Source: Methanoplanus endosymbiosus (GTDB lineage Archaea; Halobacteriota; Methanomicrobia; Methanomicrobiales; Methanomicrobiaceae). From it: a DNA stretch of 64,000 nucleotides. The DNA lies in the NCBI RefSeq assembly GCF_024662215.1, contig NZ_CP096115.1:868001-932000 (forward strand), written 5' to 3'. Both the position numbers and the translations under genes were made by a program. The notes beneath the pieces are model-generated. The model had not been told where the DNA came from and searched no databases. It saw nothing but the letters and a program-made list of their open reading frames with translations. Each line of letters starts with the position of its first letter. Within the stretch, counting starts at the first letter, position 1. Of this stretch, positions 59,268-64,000 are shown piece by piece.

Positions 59268-60044
59268 ATGACGGAAGAAAGACTGACAGATATTTATACA
59301 GTAAAGAGCAGCAGACCGGAATCAGGGGATGAACTTAAATTCGGGAGATATAACGGAGAAGAACAAGAGGATGAAAAGCCGCAGTTAACCCCGATAAGCG
59401 GAGTGGTTGCCTGCCACGCCTGCCCGTTCCGCTACTACCTCGAAAAAAACCGGGAGAGAGGCGAAGAACCGGCTGAATACACCATAGCCAAGCAGATATC
59501 CTACCACACAGGCGATGAGATCATAGAGGCTGAGATCTTGGAAGAACTTGAGACAGTAAACCCTGACCTGACAGACGAGGACAGGCAGAACCTTAAAGAG
59601 TGGATCACTGCATGCAGGAGAGAGAAATGGCAGAGACCGGCAGAATATGACGTAAAGCTGAAATCAGAAAAGTTCGGGATATACGGACGGGCCGACCATA
59701 TCTTTGACAGACCACCATATGTCGGCATAGTCAGAACCGCACCGGCCCCTGAAGCCGGAGTGTACGGAGCAGAGAGAATCCGGGCAGCAGCATTTGCATT
59801 CTGTGCTGAAGAGACCCTTGATGTACAATGCCGGGAAGTTTTAATTGAATATATCCCATCCGGAATATCAAGGATATGTAAAATCCAGCCAAAAGACCGG
59901 CGTGAAACGCTTAGGGCAATAAAGAAGGCAAAGGAGATTGACGGTGGAAAAATCCCAAAAAAACCAAAGGACGCACCCTGTGAGAGATGCTATCTCAGGG
60001 ACGAATGCCCCGACATGCCAAAGAGCATACTTGACATATTATAA
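59268..60044 (+). CDS. Cas4-like (DUF83) PD-(D/E)XK nuclease-family protein
   Basis: A 258-residue protein with cysteines placed as in Cas4 iron-sulfur exonucleases: GVVACHACPFRYYLEKN at the N-terminal side and CERCYLRDECPDMP at the end. The middle has KFGIYGRADHIFD, the Asp-bearing strand, and YVGIVRTAPAPEAGVYGAER, where Cas4 usually has an ExK strand; the acidic residue and Lys are not seen here, so activity is uncertain. No CRISPR array or other cas genes are in the window, so it is a solo Cas4-type gene, common in methanogens. Confidence 0.75.
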   Translation: MTEERLTDIYTVKSSRPESGDELKFGRYNGEEQEDEKPQLTPISGVVACHACPFRYYLEKNRERGEEPAEYTIAKQISYHTGDEIIEAEILEELETVNPDLTDEDRQNLKEWITACRREKWQRPAEYDVKLKSEKFGIYGRADHIFDRPPYVGIVRTAPAPEAGVYGAERIRAAAFAFCAEETLDVQCREVLIEYIPSGISRICKIQPKDRRETLRAIKKAKEIDGGKIPKKPKDAPCERCYLRDECPDMPKSILDIL

Positions 60045-60103
60045 AGAACAAGGCCAAAAAATAGAATATATCCAGAAACAGGCAGAGTTCCGGGTGTTAA
60101 GAA

Positions 60104-60619
60104 TCAGTACTCAATCCCTTCCCTGCCTTTAACGCCCTTATCGTAGTAATGCTTCACCTTCCTCATCTCAGTTACAAGATCTGCCCTCTCAATCAGTTCT
60201 TCCGGTGCATTCCGGCCCGTCATAATAACCTCAACATGCCCGGCCTTACTGTCAAGTGCAGAGAGAACATCTTCCACTTTAATAAGCCCCTTTGATATCG
60301 CAACATTAACCTCATCCATGACAACGAGGTCATACTCTCCACCCTTTAAAATTCCGGCAACCTTCTTCAGCCCCTCCTCAGCAGAACGGATGTCGTTATC
60401 ATCCGGAACCCTGCCCAGTAAAAAGCCCTCGCCAAACTGCTCAATGGTGAAATTCTCAAAATAGTCCGGAACAGATAGTTCAGCAGTATTTCCCTTCTTG
60501 ATAAACTGCCCGAAGAAGACTTTTCCTCCGGAAATCAAAGTTCTTATAGACAGTCCAAGAGCCGCTGTCGTCTTTCCCTTGCCATCCCCTGTATTAATGT
60601 GTATATATCCTTTCCTCAT
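60104..60619 (-). CDS. cobO: cob(I)yrinic acid a,c-diamide adenosyltransferase
   Basis: Starting at the ATG at 60617-60619, with ribosome binding site GGAGGT seven bases before it, the product is 171 residues: MRKGYIHINTGDGKGKTTAA (P-loop GDGKGKTT), LSIRTLISGGKVFFGQFIKK, YDLVVMDEVNVAISKGLI and EVIMTGRNAPEELIERADLV then TEMR. These are the marks of the CobA/CobO/BtuR family, which transfers the adenosyl group from ATP to the corrinoid cobalt. Methanogens need corrinoids for methyl transfer. An upstream extension of 32 residues would be foreign to the family. Confidence 0.92.
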   Translation of the reverse strand: MRKGYIHINTGDGKGKTTAALGLSIRTLISGGKVFFGQFIKKGNTAELSVPDYFENFTIEQFGEGFLLGRVPDDNDIRSAEEGLKKVAGILKGGEYDLVVMDEVNVAISKGLIKVEDVLSALDSKAGHVEVIMTGRNAPEELIERADLVTEMRKVKHYYDKGVKGREGIEY

Positions 60620-60782
60620 AATTTTACCTCCGGGATTACAGAATAATCCAAAAAAGAGTTCAATAATGAATAATTGGAGATAAGACCATTTTAATTTGAT
60701 CATTTGACCGGACATTTCAGCAGGGATTTTCCGGAATTTTCAGCGGGAAAGAATATATCAGATTGAGACCATCCTTAAAAAC

Positions 60783-62099
60783 ATGGAGAATGATCATGAT
60801 ATATTCAGTGCCGAGGAGAACCTCTATGATTCGGTCAGGAAAAACATCTGTACCTGTGCCACCGATATGGAGATCACCCCCGACATTGAGGGATTTTTAA
60901 AGAAACCCATGAGGGAGCTCCATGTCTCACTTCCGGTGAGGATGGATGACGGCACAATAAAGACCTTTCAGGGTTTTCGGGTTCAGTATAACAATGCAAG
61001 AGGGCCGACAAAGGGCGGAATCAGGTACCACCCGGACGAGAACGCCGACACCATCCGTGGCCTTGCGGCGATAATGGCGATGAAATGTGCCCTGAATGAG
61101 CTGCCGCTCGGAGGGGCGAAGGGTGGCATCATATGCAACCCAAAGGAGATGTCAGACGGCGAGGTTGAGCGGATGTCAAGGGCATATATTCAGGCTCTCG
61201 GCCCGTTCATCGGGCCTGACATCGACATTCCTGCACCGGATGTGTACACAGACAGCAGAATTATGGGCTGGATGGCCGATGAATACTGCAAATACAGGGG
61301 CAGCAGCCACTTTGAGGTCATCACCGGAAAGCCGCTCTCAATTGGCGGTTCGGAAGGCAGAAGCACCGCAACGGCCAGAGGCGGATGGTTTACAGTCCGG
61401 GAGGCTGCAAAGGAGATGGGGCTTGAGCTTAAGGAGTTTTCTGCCGGACATCTGCCCGATCAAAATTCCGGTACGAAAAAACCTCTCGCTGCCGTGCAGG
61501 GTTTTGGCAATGTCGGCTATAATGCGGCACTGATTGGAAAGGAAAGTTATGACTGCCGGATCGTTGCCTTAAGTGACAGCAGGGGGGCTATATATAATGA
61601 GGAGGGCTTTGATCCACGTCCGGTCATGAAATTTAAGAAAGAGAATAAGACCCTTACCGGTTATCCCGGCTCTGAGAGTATCTCCAATAAAGAACTGCTT
61701 GAGCTGGAGGTTGACATTCTTATTCCGGCCGCACTTGAGCATGTGATAACGAATGAGAACGCCGGAAATGTCAGGGCAAAGATTGTGGCAGAGTTTGCCA
61801 ACGGCCCTGTAACAACCGATGGTGAGGAGATATTACTTGAGAAAAATATTCATATTATCCCGGACATCCTCTGCAATGGCGGCGGTGTCATAGTCTCATA
61901 TTATGAGATGGTTCAGAACCTGAATATGGATCACTGGGATGAGAATTTTGTCAATAAGAGACTTGATGGTAAGATGACAAAGACCTATCATAAAGTCCTG
62001 GCATCCTCAAAACTGCATTCGATATCTATGAGAAAAGCAGCCTATACTATGGCACTCAATAAGCTTGTTGAGTCTATGGCTGCAAGGGGCTGGATCTGA
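60783..62099 (+). CDS. gdhA: glutamate dehydrogenase (Glu/Leu/Phe/Val family)
   Basis: A 438-residue enzyme of normal length. Substrate and catalytic parts: GFRVQYNNARGPTKGGIRYH, MKCALNELPLGGAKGGIICN (catalytic Lys in PLGGAKGG) and DIDIPAPDVYTDSRIMGWM; the NAD(P)-binding part has VQGFGNVGYNAALIG; the end has CNGGGVIVSYYEMVQNLN. It interconverts glutamate and 2-oxoglutarate plus ammonia in the cytoplasm. The length of the coenzyme loop does not let me decide between NAD and NADP. Single transcription unit. Confidence 0.92.
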   Translation: MENDHDIFSAEENLYDSVRKNICTCATDMEITPDIEGFLKKPMRELHVSLPVRMDDGTIKTFQGFRVQYNNARGPTKGGIRYHPDENADTIRGLAAIMAMKCALNELPLGGAKGGIICNPKEMSDGEVERMSRAYIQALGPFIGPDIDIPAPDVYTDSRIMGWMADEYCKYRGSSHFEVITGKPLSIGGSEGRSTATARGGWFTVREAAKEMGLELKEFSAGHLPDQNSGTKKPLAAVQGFGNVGYNAALIGKESYDCRIVALSDSRGAIYNEEGFDPRPVMKFKKENKTLTGYPGSESISNKELLELEVDILIPAALEHVITNENAGNVRAKIVAEFANGPVTTDGEEILLEKNIHIIPDILCNGGGVIVSYYEMVQNLNMDHWDENFVNKRLDGKMTKTYHKVLASSKLHSISMRKAAYTMALNKLVESMAARGWI

Positions 62100-62128
62100 A
62101 AATAAGGCTTTTTTAGGAGGAAAAATCT

Positions 62129-63367
62129 TTATTTTCCATACATATTTATCAGCCGGATTAAGTCAGCAAAGCCTTCCATCTCCATCTCAAGAACCTCATT
62201 TTTTGTCATACCCATGCTGGTCTCGGCATCGGCTGTGAGCATATCAGGCCCTCTGACAACAGTTCTTTCTATGCCGTCTTCTGAGAGAATCTCCACTGCC
62301 TCTGCTTCAAAGATAAATGACCTGCCGGGGATTATTACGGTTTTTTCAAGGCGGGATTTATCCAGTTTCCTGAGGTCGTCTGATGTTAAGAGACAGGCTA
62401 TCTCCTTTTTTGCCGGAACAACCCATGTGTCATTTCCGCATGCGTCAAGGATCTTCTGTATCGGGTGTGCGGCTATGCTTCCGCTGATGACACTTGCCTT
62501 TCCGGTTACACGGGGGAGTTTATCAAGGAGATCAGGTTCGTTGATAATTACGAAAGGTGAGCCGATTGACGGGTCATACATCGGCGTGCCGCTTATCTTC
62601 ATATTGTAGCGGCTGTTTAAGCCCTCGACTATCTCTGCAAATTCCCTCACTGTATGCAGGAGGAAGACATCGTCCATTACAGGGGCATTGCCAAGGATTA
62701 AACCCTGATCTGTCCGGTTCGCAAAGCGCATTATAATAAATCCCTTTGCGCCGGCTTCGTCAAGCCACCGGCAGGTCTCTTCGAGAACTTCGCCGTCGTT
62801 TATGCCCGGAATTATGACTGCTGCGGCATAGACATCTATCTTTTCACAGAGGCGTTTTAGGACTGCGAGTGAGGCTTCAGGGTTTTTGTCGCCCATGTAT
62901 TCGGCCCGGAGTTTTGGGTCGGATGCAAATATGGTAAATGATATCTCTGACAGGCCGCATTCTATCATGAAGTCGGCGAGGTCAGGATCGTCAAAGCCTT
63001 TTCCGCTGGTATAGCCTATATGAAGGGGAGCCTCCATTGAGCCGAGGATCTCCATTAGGTCTTTGAATTCCGGATAGCAGGACGGGTCTCCGCCGCCGCT
63101 TATTGTTATCTTGTCAAGAGAACCGCCTATCATCTGGAGGTTTGCAAGGACATCGTCTGCAACTTCTTTTAAGGGTTTGAAGTCCTCGTATCTCTCCCTC
63201 ACTCCGTCTGTGCAGTATTCACAGCCTTTTGAGAAAGGAAGACAGTATTTGCACCCGAATGGTTCGGGATTCTCTTCCTTTTTTAATTTTTTAAAGTAAC
63301 AGTAACTGCAAAAGCCCTGGCAGTCTATGCCAGGTCTTCCTCCTATATCCACGGTCAGGTGCGCCAT
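62129..63367 (-). CDS. mmp10: methanogenesis marker 10 radical SAM protein (Mmp10-like)
   Basis: A 412-residue protein starting MAHLTVDIGGRPGIDCQGFC with the radical SAM cluster CQGFCSYCYF (Cys-x3-Cys-x2-Cys) and additional cysteines GCKYC and GCEYC for further metal sites, then KITISGGGDPSCYPEF. The rest is the TIM-barrel core and a C-terminal accessory domain. Mmp10 methylates an arginine in the active site of methyl-coenzyme M reductase and is found only in methanogens and relatives, so it is the best lineage marker in the window. Confidence 0.9.
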   Translation of the reverse strand: MAHLTVDIGGRPGIDCQGFCSYCYFKKLKKEENPEPFGCKYCLPFSKGCEYCTDGVRERYEDFKPLKEVADDVLANLQMIGGSLDKITISGGGDPSCYPEFKDLMEILGSMEAPLHIGYTSGKGFDDPDLADFMIECGLSEISFTIFASDPKLRAEYMGDKNPEASLAVLKRLCEKIDVYAAAVIIPGINDGEVLEETCRWLDEAGAKGFIIMRFANRTDQGLILGNAPVMDDVFLLHTVREFAEIVEGLNSRYNMKISGTPMYDPSIGSPFVIINEPDLLDKLPRVTGKASVISGSIAAHPIQKILDACGNDTWVVPAKKEIACLLTSDDLRKLDKSRLEKTVIIPGRSFIFEAEAVEILSEDGIERTVVRGPDMLTADAETSMGMTKNEVLEMEMEGFADLIRLINMYGK

Positions 63368-63526
63368 TATCTTTCCTTCTTTAACATTGTAGGTATTCTC
63401 AGATTAATTGATTGGGTTTATGGCAGGTTCTGATTATATTTCAGGTCTTTTTCCACCACCGGCAACCCATGATGTCAGAACCAAATGACAGCTTATATAT
63501 CGGAATAAATGCAACGTATATAGTGC

Positions 63527-63598
63527 GCCTCAGTGGCTTAGCGGTATAGCGGCTGATTTGTAATCAGCAGGTCACGAGTTCGATTCTCGTCTGAGGCT
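63527..63598 (+). tRNA. tRNA-Thr (anticodon TGT), first copy
   Basis: The acceptor stem GCCTCAG/CTGAGGC, anticodon arm GCTGA-TTTGTAA-TCAGC (anticodon TGT) and T arm ACGAG-TTCGATT-CTCGT are complete; the discriminator is T and no CCA is encoded. A TATA-like TTATATATC lies about 35 bases upstream. It reads ACA codons. An identical copy follows at 63874. Confidence 0.95.
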
Positions 63599-63748
63599 TA
63601 TTCTTTTTTTATGGTTTTGTTAAATCCTGTAATGTGAATCAGAATTGTAGTTAAATTATGTCATAAATTTTTAAAGAGAGACTGCCATATTTCTGTAAAT
63701 GGTCAGGATATACCAAATAATTATTTTACGATCATGGCAGCAGAAAGC

Positions 63749-63768
63749 CCACGACTTTAGCCGTGGGA
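63749..63768. other. hairpin typical of an IS200/IS605-type element end
   Basis: CCCACG (63749-63754) and CGTGGG (63763-63768) with loop ACTTTAGC, followed by AG. This sequence type is familiar from the right ends of IS200/IS605 elements. No tnpA or tnpB gene is near, so it would be a remnant or a non-autonomous end. It lies between the two identical tRNA-Thr genes. Confidence 0.4.
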
Positions 63769-63873
63769 GTATGTCAGCGGAGAAAAGTGAACAGTCCGGA
63801 CAACTGTAATATTTCCGGATGCCGGCACCAAATAACAGCTTATATATAGGAATAAATTCAACCTAAGTAGTGC

Positions 63874-63945
63874 GCCTCAGTGGCTTAGCGGTATAGCGGC
63901 TGATTTGTAATCAGCAGGTCACGAGTTCGATTCTCGTCTGAGGCT
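63874..63945 (+). tRNA. tRNA-Thr (anticodon TGT), second copy
   Basis: Base for base the same 72-nt gene as at 63527. The upstream DNA is also similar (ACAGCTTATATATxGGAATAAAT), so the duplication covered the promoter. The anticodon arm again has TGT. Confidence 0.95.
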
Positions 63946-64000
63946 TCAGGAATTTATATCCGGTTTTTCGCAAACTTATTTATCTTCGTCCTGTTTTTTT

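Noticed and set aside
59268-60044. Cas4-like gene as a sign of a CRISPR-Cas locus
   Set aside because: No array, cas1, cas2 or effector gene is in the window; solo Cas4-type genes are common in methanogens.

Overview
The window looks like the chromosome of a methanogenic archaeon, most probably one of the Methanomicrobiales (Methanoplanus or Methanolacinia type; this is inferred from gene content and style, not proven). The pointers are an Mmp10-type radical SAM protein (methanogenesis marker 10) near the right end, a PAS-rich receiver/histidine kinase of the kind common in this order, a cobalamin adenosyltransferase, a ferredoxin-nitroreductase fusion, archaeal DUF234 and DUF4143 ATPases, TATA-type promoters and many small HicB, MNT/HEPN and PIN-like toxin-antitoxin remnants.

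Layout. 1-5216 is a graveyard of defence and toxin-antitoxin genes: an hsdM with one in-frame stop, a frameshifted hsdS tail, a truncated AlbA-domain gene, HicB-like scraps and an apparently intact UPF0175/DUF3368 pair. 5221-16555 is an integrated element (E1, about 11.3 kb). 16528-31426 holds an ATPase gene, a 1756-residue beta-helix surface protein, a broken MNT/HEPN module, a complete insertion sequence (25467-27181, 12-bp inverted ends, 5-bp target duplication), an iron- or cobalamin-type ABC importer without its ATPase, and a ferredoxin-nitroreductase. 31693-34716 is a large sensor kinase. 34764-44902 is a defence-like island: a PARIS-like ATPase/TOPRIM pair whose ATPase carries an extra DUF6884-like domain, a YgjP-type metallopeptidase with seven beta repeats, a DUF234 ATPase and a DUF4062/AlbA pair. 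45247-58673 is a second integrated element (E2, about 13.4 kb). 58656-64000 is ordinary chromosome: three tRNA-Thr genes, DUF3467, a Cas4-like nuclease, cobalamin adenosyltransferase, glutamate dehydrogenase and Mmp10.

E1 and E2 are the main discovery. They share one plan: a tyrosine integrase with a C-terminal zinc ribbon at the left end; variable regulators; a replication module; a reverse-strand 143/152-residue protein with an AbrB-like repressor; a divergent small acidic protein family; a conserved non-coding repeat region; an operon of a small signal-peptide/TM protein, a secreted beta-domain protein with C-terminal membrane helices and a protein of about 690 residues; a structured non-coding region whose hairpins show a compensatory base change between copies; a cluster of palindromes; a small reverse-strand zinc protein; and the attachment site. 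The replication modules are unrelated: E1 has a primase-polymerase/AAA+ fusion followed by a large inverted repeat, while E2 has a UvrD-like helicase plus a DnaG-like primase preceded by a 9-bp iteron array. E2 sits in the 3' end of tRNA-Thr(CGT). E1 appears to sit in the 3' end of a protein gene (DUF4143 ATPase), whose last codons it replaces. I see no capsid, portal or packaging ATPase gene, so whether these are viruses, membrane-vesicle-type elements or plasmids is open.
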